Source: Halosegnis longus (lineage in GTDB: Archaea; Halobacteriota; Halobacteria; Halobacteriales; Haloarculaceae). From it: 64,000 nt of DNA. Where the stretch lies: contig NZ_QKNW01000001.1 of NCBI RefSeq assembly GCF_009663395.1, positions 2,294,001 through 2,358,000 of the forward strand. The letters are read 5' to 3'. Below, one piece after another: positions 53,625 to 62,729 of this stretch; position 1 is the stretch's first letter; every line of letters starts with the position of its first letter. Below the pieces are notes generated by a model. That model was not told the origin of the DNA. It did not search any database and saw nothing but the letters and a program-made list of their open reading frames with translations. A program made the translations under genes and the position numbers.

Positions 53625-53864
53625 ATGCTCACCATTGATCTTGATGAGTTCATGATTGAGATTCAGGACGGGACAATCAAGCACGTCGGTTCGTCCACAA
53701 CGAGTGTAGACGCGAAACTCTATGACGTGACCGAGGCCGAGGCACGACACTTTGGCGATCAGATCAAGTTCGCGTTTGAAGACGGTGAGGGTAATATGAT
53801 TGAGGTCGCACTCAACGGACCAGAGGTGCAGTCGATTGTTGGAGACCTCAATGGGATGGAGTGA
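53625..53864 (+). CDS. Small acidic protein of unknown function
   Basis: 79 residues: MLTIDLDEFMIEIQDGTIKH, KLYDVTEAEARHFGDQIKFA, MIEVALNGPEVQSIVGDLNG. All-beta with helical end, no cysteine. Its promoter could be within the end of the adjacent element. Family not recognised. Confidence 0.6.
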   Translation: MLTIDLDEFMIEIQDGTIKHVGSSTTSVDAKLYDVTEAEARHFGDQIKFAFEDGEGNMIEVALNGPEVQSIVGDLNGME

Positions 53865-54120
53865 TAAGGGTTGGCTGACCGACCGGACGAGTGATAGCGC
53901 GGAGGCCATTGCCGGTCATCTGTCTTCGTAACACTCACACCGTGCTTGGGTGGCGGCAACGAGTCTCTGTTATACGAGCAGCCGCTGCTGATGGATCTTC
54001 TGATCATCTTCGATTAGCCGGTCGAGAATTGGTGGCGGTGAGTAGCCGAAGTAGAGAGCGCGAATGTGGTACGAACGGAGGCCGGTCAACGGGTGATAGT
54101 GATCGGTCCGTACAGAGGAA

Positions 54121-54579
54121 CTAGGCATCAACTTCCAGATTTGAGACAGGATTACGGATAATAGCTACATCGCAATCCTTCTCGAAAAGGACGCGACCGC
54201 CGACACTCTCTGTTCCAAGTAAAGCCTGTCCAGCGGCGTCACTTCCAATGAATATGGATGTAACGTCACGGTTACGGGCTACGCGGCGGAGCCGGTTTGC
54301 CATCGTGCCACTTGATGCGTACCTGCCCACAGAAAAGTGTTCGAAAATTGCACTAGAAACGCAATCTTCGACCTGTTGGCGAAGTCGAGAGATGATTCGT
54401 TTTTTATCGAACTCTTCGTCACTCGTTATCCACCCCTTCTTGTCGGCATACTCTGTGTTGTTTACTGGAATTACCGTGGCTGCGAGCAGTGGAGTCCCAT
54501 CAAGCTCCGCAGCTCGCCCTCCGTGGAAAAGAGCGCTTTTAGCCAGTACAGACCCATCGAAAGGCACGAGAACGGCCAT
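54121..54579 (-). CDS. Universal stress protein (UspA fold)
   Basis: 152 residues: MAVLVPFDGSVLAKSALFHG (start strand with ATP-site Asp), FIGSDAAGQALLGTESVGGR and VAIIRNP at the end; the GxxGxxxxxxxGS-like loop is degenerate, so ATP binding is uncertain. A stand-alone soluble stress protein, one of many in haloarchaea. Confidence 0.85.
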   Translation of the reverse strand: MAVLVPFDGSVLAKSALFHGGRAAELDGTPLLAATVIPVNNTEYADKKGWITSDEEFDKKRIISRLRQQVEDCVSSAIFEHFSVGRYASSGTMANRLRRVARNRDVTSIFIGSDAAGQALLGTESVGGRVLFEKDCDVAIIRNPVSNLEVDA

Positions 54580-54824
54580 ATCGAAAGTAACGAACGTCGG
54601 CTCATAGCTGTTTCGCTATTTCACTATCTATCCAACACACCGAAGACTCATCGAAAGTTCGCACGTGTAGTGACCGAATCGCCCTGATCCAGTTTCGCGG
54701 AGGATTCTGAATAAAGAAACCGCGCTACTATCTACTGTTACATCGTCCAATATGATTGTTCATGAAAACGTTTGATTCCGGTTACCAATCACTATTGTGT
54801 GCTAACCTCCTGTTTTTGGACAGA

Positions 54825-55034
54825 ATGGACAAAGATACGCTTACACAGATTGAACAACTACTTACCGAAGTTCAGCAGGATATCGACGATCCAGACACCA
54901 GTTACAAGCTCAGAACTGCGAGGCAACTCCTCAGCATCCGGAAACAGCGCAACGAAGCCTTGGATGAGGCAACTGACGAGGCGATTTCAGACGAGGAAAT
55001 CCTCGAGAATCTCAGAGAGTTAGGCTATATGTAA
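54825..55034 (+). CDS. Small helical protein
   Basis: 69 residues from the ATG at 54825: MDKDTLTQIEQLLTEVQQDI and LRTARQLLSIRKQRNEALDE, a predicted helical pair; a start 23 codons earlier is open but rich in Leu/Phe and less likely. Function unknown. Confidence 0.5.
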   Translation: MDKDTLTQIEQLLTEVQQDIDDPDTSYKLRTARQLLSIRKQRNEALDEATDEAISDEEILENLRELGYM

Positions 55035-55627
55035 GCCGCCTCGGAATGAGATAGTCACATACGAGGCATTATCGGGCTTACAGAAGGTATAGCCCCAAAT
55101 TCAGCTAAGGTGCAGCAAACCCGGTGGTGGCTTCTAATAGTTCCTTATTCTGAGAATGCGTTTATAATACAGCTATTTTCCGGATAGAAGTGCGGATTTT
55201 AGCGATTTTCAAAAGCAACGTAAGCCGCTCGCTTGGATTATTCATCCACGACCGCTTGCAACGAATCGGCCCAAATACGGCTCAAGAGTGGAATTCGGTC
55301 GAACTGCCTGAACCTTGGGCACCAGAAAGAAACTCATGCCACAGCCGATGACAACGGCGTCAACGAATCAGCGTCATCATTGACGCACCCTCTGCGTGTA
55401 TCGGCATCACCGTGCCCTCGATAGAGTCACTCATCAACCAGCGCTCACAATTCGCTCAGTCCTCATCATTATCAGTGATGTACAGCTCGCTCGGAGAATA
55501 ACAAGGGCTACTCATTCCGACCGGAGAATCGCCCTCAAATCAGCTAGAGAGAGTCACCAGCAACTATGGGGGTAACAACGTAGCAACCTGTGATTCCGAC
55601 TCAGTAGGACTCTTTCATAACGGACAG
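55035..55627. other. Noncoding stretch
   Basis: Nearly 600 bases of A/T-rich sequence with no convincing gene, RNA or repeat; short plus-strand frames here have no family pattern. Probably decayed DNA. Confidence 0.5.
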
Positions 55628-56540
55628 CTATTGGGCCACGTCTGAAATTTCGAACCGGGCCCCACCAGCTTGGCTTTCCTTGACTGCGATTTGCCAGCCG
55701 TGTGTCTCTACGATTTGTTCGACAATACTTAGCCCAAATCCGGTGCCGTCCGTGGCTGTCGAATAGCCCGCGTCAAAAATTGATCCCAGATTGTCTTCTG
55801 GGATTCCCTCGCCATCGTCCGCGATATAGAACCCATCATCGAGATCTCCGACAGTTATCGTGACGTCACTACCACCGCGGTCGACAGCGTTGCGAATTAG
55901 ATTCTCGAAAACCTGCTGGAGCTGATTACGGTCGGCATGAACCGTACGGTCGGTCTCGATTTCGAGTGACGCATTCTGTGTTGCCACCGTCTCCCAACAG
56001 GTCTGCACAAGCGTTTTTAGCTCGACTGCTTCACGTTCCATCGCTGTATTCCCATCTTGTGCGAGAGTAAGCAGATCCTCAATCAGTGCATCCATCCGAT
56101 TCAGCGCATGCTCAATGTCTTCAATATGCTCGCTGTCACAGTCTTCTTTGAGGAGTTCTAATCGACCTCCCGCAACCAGTAGTGGGTTCCGGAGGTCATG
56201 ACTTACGACACTAGTGAAGCAATCCAATCGTTCGTTTTGTCGTCTGAGTCTTTCTTCCCGTTCCTGCTGGTCGGTGATATCACGGTCCATTGCCACAAAT
56301 CGATCATTACCGTCCAGATCTAAGCGGATGAGATGAATCTCGATTGGGAATGTCGATCCGTCCTTTCGTTCCAGCTTCCCTTCAAATCGTCGTGGGGGGT
56401 CTATCGAGAGGCCCGTCCAGAAGGATCTCGCCTCCGAGGACTCAACTGTCGGGTCCAGTTCCCAGACTCTCTTCCGATTAACTCTGACTCCGTATAGCCC
56501 AACTCATCACACTGTGGTTCGTGCGGTGGATGGCGACAAA
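55628..56540 (-). pseudogene. Remnant of a PAS histidine kinase
   Basis: The 3' part (55628 to about 56455) is an intact HisKA/HATPase module: SHDLRNPLL, FENLIRNAVDRG, DDGEGIPED, GTGFGLS, preceded by the end of a PAS domain (GKLERKDGSTFPIEIHLIRL). Above about 56470 the PAS continues only in other frames (DELGYTESELIG, then VAIHRTNH), so at least two frameshifts have broken the sensor part and nothing remains before it. The kinase core could be expressed from the ATG at 56296 but would lack its input domain. Confidence 0.75.
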
Positions 56541-56663
56541 TAGTGGTGGATCAATGAGTATCAAAGATAACGAACCGGAAGGGGCGGTCGTTGAACTTCG
56601 ATTCTTGCGGGGGTAGCGAAAGGCCCGCACGGTGATTAACTCGACGGATTAATCTGGGCTAAA

Positions 56664-57950
56664 TTAATCTTGAGAGATGGTTGAGGGCGCTTCCGAAGCA
56701 GGTGAAGGTGGCTCGTGGGTCCCGAACTCGGGGTGGGTCTCTTCCATCCAGACATACACGACTGCACCAGACACGAACATCAAGAGTGCGGTCATATAGA
56801 ATGCAGCCTCGGCATTCACAAACTCCATCGAGAGTCCGATTAGGATGGCTCCGACAGCATAGCCGGAGTCACGCCACATTCGGTAGACGCCCATCCCTTC
56901 CGACCGCCACGTCGGGTGGGCGGCGTCGCTCGGCACAGTCATCAGGTTCGGATACAGCAACGCCATACCGAGACCGGAGATGGCAGCCAAGACAGCCCAC
57001 GCGATGTACCCCTCAACGAGTACCATTCCGAGGACGCCGGCTCCTGCGAGAAACATCCCCCAAACAACAGGCGGACGGCGACCAATACGGTCAGCAAGTC
57101 CCCCGGTCGCAATCTGGAGGAAGTACATCGCGCTGTGGACACCGATGACGACACCGACAGCCGCGATACCAAGACCCTGGCTTACCAGATACAACGGGAC
57201 GGCGATCCAGAACAGCGTGTCTACAAAGTTCTCAATGTGTCCAGCCTGAGCCGCAGCGAACAGCGTCTTGTCACCGTAGGTCGCCCGCTTCACTACCTCG
57301 TTGAACGGCAGGTTCGCGTCGTGGTGGTCGTCGTCACCTTCGGCTTGGGCGTACTGGACAGTCTCGTTAATCAGGAAAATCGAGATGAGGAACGCCAGCA
57401 CGACGACGACAGCCAAGAAGTAGAACGGCTCTGGCCGGAGACTCCACTGACTGGCAATAACGCCTGTGAGCCATGCCCCAACGGCGACACCAGTGTAGCC
57501 GAACGATTCGTCAATGCCGACTGCAAGGCCACGCTGGTCAGGTCCTGCGAGGTCGATTTTCGCGTTGATAGCCATGCTCCACGTCAACGCTTGGTTGATA
57601 CCCAGCAGAATGTTCCCGACGGTAATCCACCCCCAGCTCGGAGCGAAGATGAGGATAATTGGCAGGGGGAGTGCCGTCGCCCACCCGGCGACGAGTACCG
57701 GCTTGCGACCGTACTCCTCCCCCCATTTGCCAGCGTAGAGATTGAGAATCGATTTCACGATTCCGAACGAGACGACGAACGAACCGATAAGTAAGAACGA
57801 CTCAACGCCGAGTACCTCTTCGCCCAGAACGGGAACGACAGTCCGTTCGGACCCGATGGTCAGGCCGGTGGCGAATACCAGCAGGACGTGGAGTGAGAAC
57901 TGTCCGAAGTGCTCGCGGATTCCTTGTTTGATTTGTGTTCCCGTACTCAT
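56664..57950 (-). CDS. MFS transporter
   Basis: 428 residues with about 12 membrane segments and the motif GKWGEEYGRKPVLVAG between helices 2 and 3, the major facilitator A-motif (a second copy, GLADRIGRRPPVV, follows helix 8). A histidine/aspartate loop (EGDDDHHDAN) lies in the middle. Substrate unknown, but it starts 4 bases from the stop of the rhodanese-MBL gene on the same strand, so it may move a sulfur compound. Confidence 0.9.
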   Translation of the reverse strand: MSTGTQIKQGIREHFGQFSLHVLLVFATGLTIGSERTVVPVLGEEVLGVESFLLIGSFVVSFGIVKSILNLYAGKWGEEYGRKPVLVAGWATALPLPIILIFAPSWGWITVGNILLGINQALTWSMAINAKIDLAGPDQRGLAVGIDESFGYTGVAVGAWLTGVIASQWSLRPEPFYFLAVVVVLAFLISIFLINETVQYAQAEGDDDHHDANLPFNEVVKRATYGDKTLFAAAQAGHIENFVDTLFWIAVPLYLVSQGLGIAAVGVVIGVHSAMYFLQIATGGLADRIGRRPPVVWGMFLAGAGVLGMVLVEGYIAWAVLAAISGLGMALLYPNLMTVPSDAAHPTWRSEGMGVYRMWRDSGYAVGAILIGLSMEFVNAEAAFYMTALLMFVSGAVVYVWMEETHPEFGTHEPPSPASEAPSTISQD

Positions 57951-57954
57951 AGGT

Positions 57955-59067
57955 TCATTCAGCAGCGCAGTTGTTAGGGCCCAGTTCCAGTTTGGCTAGT
58001 TCGTCGGTCGGGACCGATTCCTGTCCGACGTTCGTCCGTTTGACGCGCTCGAAATTCGGCGGATGATCCGGGATATCCGCTGCGAGGTCGCGGACGAACC
58101 CCTCCCGGTCGCGACCAAGGTCGTCGTTCCGTCCCTTGACCTCCGCAAGCGTCGCGGTTACCGGTGGTTCAGGTGAGCCAGGGTCGTGTGCTGGCAAGAC
58201 AACTGCATCGTTCGGTCTGTCCAACAACCGCTGGAGGCTTTCGTAGAGCGTCGCAGCGTTTTCCTCGATGTCAGAATCTTCAATCCCAGCTTCAACGCCA
58301 AGTTCGACACGTCCCACGCTCTCGTGAAAGAGCGTATCGCCCGTCATCAGGGCAGCGCCGTCAATGTCGAACGAGACGCTCCCCTCGCTGTGTCCCGGCG
58401 TGTGAATGACCTCGATGTCGAGACTGCCGACTGAGACGGTCTCTCCATCCTCGACCGGCGTCGCGTCGACGGCGAGTGCATCCTTCGAGTGGAGATAGTA
58501 GGGGACGTTGTGACGGTCGGCGAGTTCCGCCGCACCCGAGACGTGGTCGGCGTGGGCGTGCGTGTCGAACATCCCGACGAGTTCGGCGTCGTATTCGTCC
58601 AGGATCGCCTCGTATTCGTCGAGATAGTGTGACGGGTCGAAGACGACTGCGTCACCATTTGAAACGAGAACGTGCGAGAGGCAGCCCTTCCCCGGGCGTG
58701 CAATTTGAATGAGCGTGTCTTCGAGATCAGCGGGCACCTCTGCGTGCCGGTGAACACGGCTCCAGCCGTTCATCCCATCGGTGAGAGTCACCGCATCATA
58801 GTCCAGCTCTTGGAGGACTTCTGTCGCGGTTTGAGAAACGACGCCTGCGGCACAGACAGTGACGATTCGCTCGTCACGGGGAAGATCTGAGAGGGCTTCC
58901 TTGGCTTGTTCAGGATCGTCTGTTAATTGCTCGTAGATATCGACGTTGATGCTGCCGGGGATATGCCAGTCCTCGAAATCCGCTTCGTGGCGAATATCGA
59001 GGATGACCGGCTCGTCATCATCATTTCGCAATTGTTCGCTGAGTTCTTCCGGTGTGATTTCCTGCAT
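57955..59067 (-). CDS. Rhodanese-MBL fusion, persulfide dioxygenase-like
   Basis: 370 residues. N-terminal rhodanese domain (1-110) with active-site C72 in TVCAAGVVSQ; C-terminal metallo-beta-lactamase domain with FDTHAHADHVSG (H170, H172, D174, H175), THTPGHSEGSVSF-type second site and GDTLFHESVGR. This is the composition of persulfide dioxygenase-like (ETHE1/Blh-like) enzymes that oxidise glutathione- or other persulfides to sulfite. Haloarchaea lack glutathione (they use gamma-glutamylcysteine), so the carrier differs. Divergent from the bat-type regulator gene. Confidence 0.9.
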   Translation of the reverse strand: MQEITPEELSEQLRNDDDEPVILDIRHEADFEDWHIPGSINVDIYEQLTDDPEQAKEALSDLPRDERIVTVCAAGVVSQTATEVLQELDYDAVTLTDGMNGWSRVHRHAEVPADLEDTLIQIARPGKGCLSHVLVSNGDAVVFDPSHYLDEYEAILDEYDAELVGMFDTHAHADHVSGAAELADRHNVPYYLHSKDALAVDATPVEDGETVSVGSLDIEVIHTPGHSEGSVSFDIDGAALMTGDTLFHESVGRVELGVEAGIEDSDIEENAATLYESLQRLLDRPNDAVVLPAHDPGSPEPPVTATLAEVKGRNDDLGRDREGFVRDLAADIPDHPPNFERVKRTNVGQESVPTDELAKLELGPNNCAAE

Positions 59068-59114
59068 CGGTGTTCCTGAATAGTAGGTATATTAGTATAT
59101 AGACACTGCAGGAC

Positions 59115-59867
59115 ATGACCGGCACTGTTAATTTAGACCAGCTCAAAGTTGGTCGTATGAGCCTGTACGAGGCCTCGATACGGGTCAAACACGAGTGTCC
59201 GTACCGAGAAATCTCAGAGCGCCATCCGGATTTGACGATACGCGAGTGGCCGCTGAGTGACTGCCAAGTGCTCGAAATTAGCTCTGAGGCAACGCCGACT
59301 AACGAGCTACTCGATGAAATCAATCAGTTAGGGACCGTCCTCCACGAATCGGAGGACGAAGACGGGTATCATGTCGTCACGCAGTCGTGTCTCTGTTCAC
59401 TGGAAGAGTCCATCATCGACCGATTTGAAGAGCACAACTGCCTGTATCAGTCGCCGACCATCTACCGCCAAGGCTGGGAACACTACACGGTAGTCGCATT
59501 CGATGGTGAAGACATCCGAGAGCTACTCGATAGTCTGCGCTCCGACAGGGAGATCGAACTGCTCTCGAAGACCTCGATTTCGGAGACCCAGATCCCCCAC
59601 AGCATGCTGGCACCGGCAGGTCAACTGTTTGAGGACCTCACCGATCGACAGCTAGCGGCACTCCAGTTAGCACTAGAACGTGGGTACTACGAGCAACCGC
59701 GGAAGACCTCTCTCCGAGATTTGGCCGAACAGACAGCCGTCGCTCGTTCCACCTACGAAGAACACCTCCGGAAGGCCGAAAACAAACTCCTCACGAACGC
59801 GGGGCAGTTCTTGCGACTAGTCACCGCTACCTCGACATCTGATCCGTTACAAATGGAAAAGACATAA
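59115..59867 (+). CDS. bat-type HTH regulator
   Basis: 250 residues from 59115. An N-terminal sensing region (MSLYEASIRVKHECPYREIS, CQVLEIS) is followed by the C-terminal HTH_10 domain (LTDRQLAALQLALERGYYEQ, SLRDLAEQTAVARSTYEEHL). Start 59115 is preferred because a TATA-like tatattag lies 25 bases upstream; 59157 is an alternative. It is divergent from the rhodanese-MBL/MFS operon by 47 bases and probably controls it, sensing sulfur or redox state through the Cys cluster (CPY, CQV, CLCS). Confidence 0.9.
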   Translation: MTGTVNLDQLKVGRMSLYEASIRVKHECPYREISERHPDLTIREWPLSDCQVLEISSEATPTNELLDEINQLGTVLHESEDEDGYHVVTQSCLCSLEESIIDRFEEHNCLYQSPTIYRQGWEHYTVVAFDGEDIRELLDSLRSDREIELLSKTSISETQIPHSMLAPAGQLFEDLTDRQLAALQLALERGYYEQPRKTSLRDLAEQTAVARSTYEEHLRKAENKLLTNAGQFLRLVTATSTSDPLQMEKT

Positions 59868-59956
59868 CAAGCCAAACGAGCTCTCGATTAGAGCCGCCGA
59901 GTCAAGTTTGGTGGTGGGCGGCAAATCACACATCAAGACAAAAATACGAGCACAAT

Positions 59957-60562
59957 ATGAGTGATGTCGAGAGCTTCATTCGATTCTGTGAGAGTGATTT
60001 CGGGACGGCAGTCATGGACCACGAGGCCGCGTACGTGAAACAGTATGTCGGGGCCGACGACCGATCTTTGGACGTTGGATGCGGCATCGGCTCGCTCGAA
60101 CAACGTCTTCCCGAGCATGAAATAATCGGAGTGGATTGCTCGGAGGCGATGATTCAGGCAGCCCAAGAACGATTTTCTGCACCGTTCGTACTCGGCGATG
60201 CGACCACGCTCCCCGTTACAACGGCGTCGGTTGATACCGTCGTTTTTGTATCAACACTCGAATTCATTCCCGATACTGATGCAGTCCTTGCAGAAGCGAC
60301 ACGCGTACTCGCTCCTGGAGGAACGCTCATCGCACTCGTGTTGAACACCCGTTCCGAGTACGTTCAATCGAATCTGGAGCGAGAAGGTTCCTACTTCCAG
60401 CGGATGGTCCACCAGGATTCTGAAGCATTGGTGGGCACAATTCTGGAATACGTTGAGGGCGAGCAGGAGTTCTTTTTAGGTATTTCCGACGAGCAAGTCT
60501 TTGAGAGCACAGACCCATCGAAAGCTGCAATCTCAGCGGTAGTCGGGGCTCTGCCTGAGTGA
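59957..60562 (+). CDS. SAM-dependent methyltransferase
   Basis: 201 residues. Class I Rossmann motif LDVGCGIGSLEQRL (about 39-52), acidic residue in IIGVDCSEAM, and LPVTTASVDTVVFVSTLEFI for motif IV; ends with VLAPGGTLIALV. Substrate unknown; it may methylate thiol or sulfide compounds given the setting, but this is guesswork. Shares strand with the regulator and follows it by 89 bases. Confidence 0.9.
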   Translation: MSDVESFIRFCESDFGTAVMDHEAAYVKQYVGADDRSLDVGCGIGSLEQRLPEHEIIGVDCSEAMIQAAQERFSAPFVLGDATTLPVTTASVDTVVFVSTLEFIPDTDAVLAEATRVLAPGGTLIALVLNTRSEYVQSNLEREGSYFQRMVHQDSEALVGTILEYVEGEQEFFLGISDEQVFESTDPSKAAISAVVGALPE

Positions 60563-60650
60563 CGATGATACCCGTTCCCAGATTCCGTGAACACGAACTA
60601 AATAACGGACTCAGCGGTACTACGGACGAGTACCGTAGAAAACTTGGAAA

Positions 60651-61697
60651 TCATGGTGCGGATTGTTCCGGGCGAGCTGGTGCGGTAGCGGACGATTCAT
60701 CTAAATTCTGTCGCGTCTCGAGAAACTCCTCGGCATCGAGGGCAGCCATACTCCCGGTGCCGGCGGACGTGATCGCCTGCCGGTAGCGGGGGTCAGCAAC
60801 GTCGCCAGCAGCGAACACCCCCTCAACGGTTGTCTGGGCTGTGGGCCGCCCAGCCTCGTCAGTCTGTGTGAAGACGTAGCCGTCCTCATCTTGTTCGACG
60901 CCGGTGCCGTCGAGGAACTGCGTGTTCGGCGTGTGGCCAACGGCGTAGAACACGCCGCCGACGTCGACCGTCTCGCGTTCGACACCGATACTGGACTCAG
61001 CCTTCTCTCTGGGATATCCCTCGGGATGGGAGACGAGCGTGGCACCGGTCACGCCCTCCTCTTGGGAACCGTGGATGGCTTCGAGCTCCGCGTTCCAACG
61101 GAACTGGACGTCGTCATGGTCACGAGCACGGTCGGCCATGATCTCCGATGCCCGCAGCTCTTCGCGGCGGTGGACGACCGTCACGGAGTCGGCGAACTTC
61201 GCGAGGAACAACGCTTCCTCCATTGCGCTGTCGCCGCCGCCGACCACGAGGACGTCGTTGCCGCGGTGGAACGCGCCGTCACATGTCGCACATGTCGAGA
61301 GGCCTTGGCCCATCAGTTCGCCTTCGTTCTCGGCGCCGACCCAGCGAGCGCTCGCGCCAGTGGCGACGATCAACGCCTGCGTGTAGACTGTATCCCCGGT
61401 CGACAGCGACAGCTCCAGCGGCTGGCCGTCCAAGTCGGCGGCCTCGATGCTTCCATGCTGGAACTCGGCGCCGAACTGCTCGGCCTGCTCCTTGCCGCGC
61501 TGAATCAGCTCCATCCCACCGACCCCCTCGGGAAATCCGAGATAGTTCTCAACATCGGTCGTGAGCGTGAGCTGACCGCCCGGCTCGTCACCCTCCAGCA
61601 CGAGCGGATCGAGGTCGGCCCGCGCGGCATAGACCGCCGCCGAGAGCCCGGCGACTCCCGAACCGGCGATGACGAGATCGTGGGTATCCTGAGTCAT
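60651..61697 (-). CDS. trxB: Thioredoxin reductase
   Basis: 348 residues. FAD site GSGVAGLSAAVYAAR, redox-active CATC in GLSTCATCDGAF, NADPH site GGGDSAMEEALFLA, and FAAGDVADPRYRQAITSAG. It reduces thioredoxin with NAD(P)H. The extra C-terminal tail of about 25 residues is rich in Pro/Ala/Glu. Its ATG directly follows the trxA stop with no gap. Confidence 0.95.
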   Translation of the reverse strand: MTQDTHDLVIAGSGVAGLSAAVYAARADLDPLVLEGDEPGGQLTLTTDVENYLGFPEGVGGMELIQRGKEQAEQFGAEFQHGSIEAADLDGQPLELSLSTGDTVYTQALIVATGASARWVGAENEGELMGQGLSTCATCDGAFHRGNDVLVVGGGDSAMEEALFLAKFADSVTVVHRREELRASEIMADRARDHDDVQFRWNAELEAIHGSQEEGVTGATLVSHPEGYPREKAESSIGVERETVDVGGVFYAVGHTPNTQFLDGTGVEQDEDGYVFTQTDEAGRPTAQTTVEGVFAAGDVADPRYRQAITSAGTGSMAALDAEEFLETRQNLDESSATAPARPEQSAP

Positions 61698-62057
61698 TTA
61701 CTCGGTGTAGGTGTCGATGAGCGTTCGGAGTTGGTCTTCGCCCTGAAGACCGACAATTTCCTCAACCTGTTCACCATCGGCAAACAGGACAAGGGTGGGA
61801 ACCCCTCGAACGCCGTAAGCCGCAGCGAGTTGTTGGTTTGCATCGACATCAACTTTCGCGACGGTAGCACCCGTGTCGGCGGCTAACTTCTTGACAATCG
61901 GTTCGAGCATCTGGCACGGCCCACACCAGTCAGCGTAGAAATCAGCAAGGACTACGTCATGTTCCGCGATGATCTCGTCAAGTTCGGACTTGCCACTAAT
62001 GTGGAGTGATTCATTCGCAGTCGATGCGCCAGTCTCGGCACTTGTCTCTATCGTCAT
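61698..62057 (-). CDS. trxA: Thioredoxin
   Basis: 119 residues with the active site FYADWCGPCQML and cis-Pro loop RGVPTLVLF. The first 20 residues are a low-complexity extension. It and the reductase form one operon supplying reducing power to thiol and sulfur enzymes. A GTG one codon earlier is open but the ATG is preferred. Confidence 0.95.
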   Translation of the reverse strand: MTIETSAETGASTANESLHISGKSELDEIIAEHDVVLADFYADWCGPCQMLEPIVKKLAADTGATVAKVDVDANQQLAAAYGVRGVPTLVLFADGEQVEEIVGLQGEDQLRTLIDTYTE

Positions 62058-62218
62058 CACCAGTTAGTATGCACTGGTATGAATTAAGACTTGTGTGTAG
62101 TAATCACAATACTATACACATTCAATCGGTTCAATCAACTTCTGCGGATATCTCTGAATCGGGAGTGAGATGTATGCCCACCGCGCGCCTCTGTTAACGT
62201 CCAAGAGAAAGACAGCGA

Positions 62219-62623
62219 TTAGCTCTCAGCAGCAGGGACCGCCGTTTCAGACTGCTCATACTTCGTTTCAAACTCCTGAATGAGCTGGCCCATCTTGGCA
62301 TACCAGTCGTTAAGCAGTCGCTGCATGTCGTCTGCGATTTCCGACGGGTCCGTCGGCGAGTAGACGTGATAGTAGCCGCCTTGGTCGTAGTTAATCTGGT
62401 TCTTCTGAATGAAGCCGGTTTGCAATAGCCGCTGAACTGCCCGATAGGCGGTCGAACGCTCCCGTTCGACAGCGTCTGCGATTTCATCAACGGTTAGTGC
62501 ATCGTCGGATTCGACGAGCGCCCGGAAGCAGTCCTTGTCAAGCTCTTTCAGTCCGTGGAAACATTCGAGGAGTCCCTCACACTCCATGTCTCGACGGAGT
62601 TGTTCAGACATTGAATCTGGCAT
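62219..62623 (-). CDS. Winged-helix regulator of the sulfur/thiol island
   Basis: 134 residues from the ATG at 62621-62623; the frame is open far upstream but that part is Arg/Leu-rich shadow. Helix-turn-helix DDALTVDEIADAVERERSTA, then RAVQRLLQTGFI and a helical dimer end (MQRLLNDWYAKMGQLIQEFE), the TrmB/GbsR-like pattern. A strong inverted repeat lies 39-71 bases upstream of its start, so it probably represses itself and perhaps the exporter gene upstream. Confidence 0.85.
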   Translation of the reverse strand: MPDSMSEQLRRDMECEGLLECFHGLKELDKDCFRALVESDDALTVDEIADAVERERSTAYRAVQRLLQTGFIQKNQINYDQGGYYHVYSPTDPSEIADDMQRLLNDWYAKMGQLIQEFETKYEQSETAVPAAES

Positions 62624-62651
62624 TGTTATCACTGTACAGTACGTCTCACGC

Positions 62652-62659
62652 CAATAAAA
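62652..62659 (-). promoter_or_regulatory. TATA box of winged-helix regulator
   Basis: Minus-strand ttttattg, about 30-35 bases before the regulator ATG; the inverted repeat operator sits right behind it. Confidence 0.5.
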
Positions 62660-62661
62660 GA

Positions 62662-62694
62662 CTTGTGCGCAGACTGCACACATACGCGCACAAG
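62662..62694. promoter_or_regulatory. Inverted-repeat operator candidate
   Basis: CTTGTGCGC (62662-62670) and GCGCACAAG (62686-62694) are perfect 9-base inverted repeats separated by 15 bases, centre spacing of about two helical turns. The position at the upstream edge of the regulator TATA box suits a repressor dimer covering the promoter. The spacer holds TGCACACA, a partial third copy. Confidence 0.75.
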
Positions 62695-62729
62695 CCGTCA
62701 GGTGAGAATAGCTGCGGTGAAATTTATTC

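Noticed and set aside
55233-55424. 63-codon plus-strand frame in the noncoding stretch
   Set aside because: Ser/Arg-rich, no start context, no similarity pattern.
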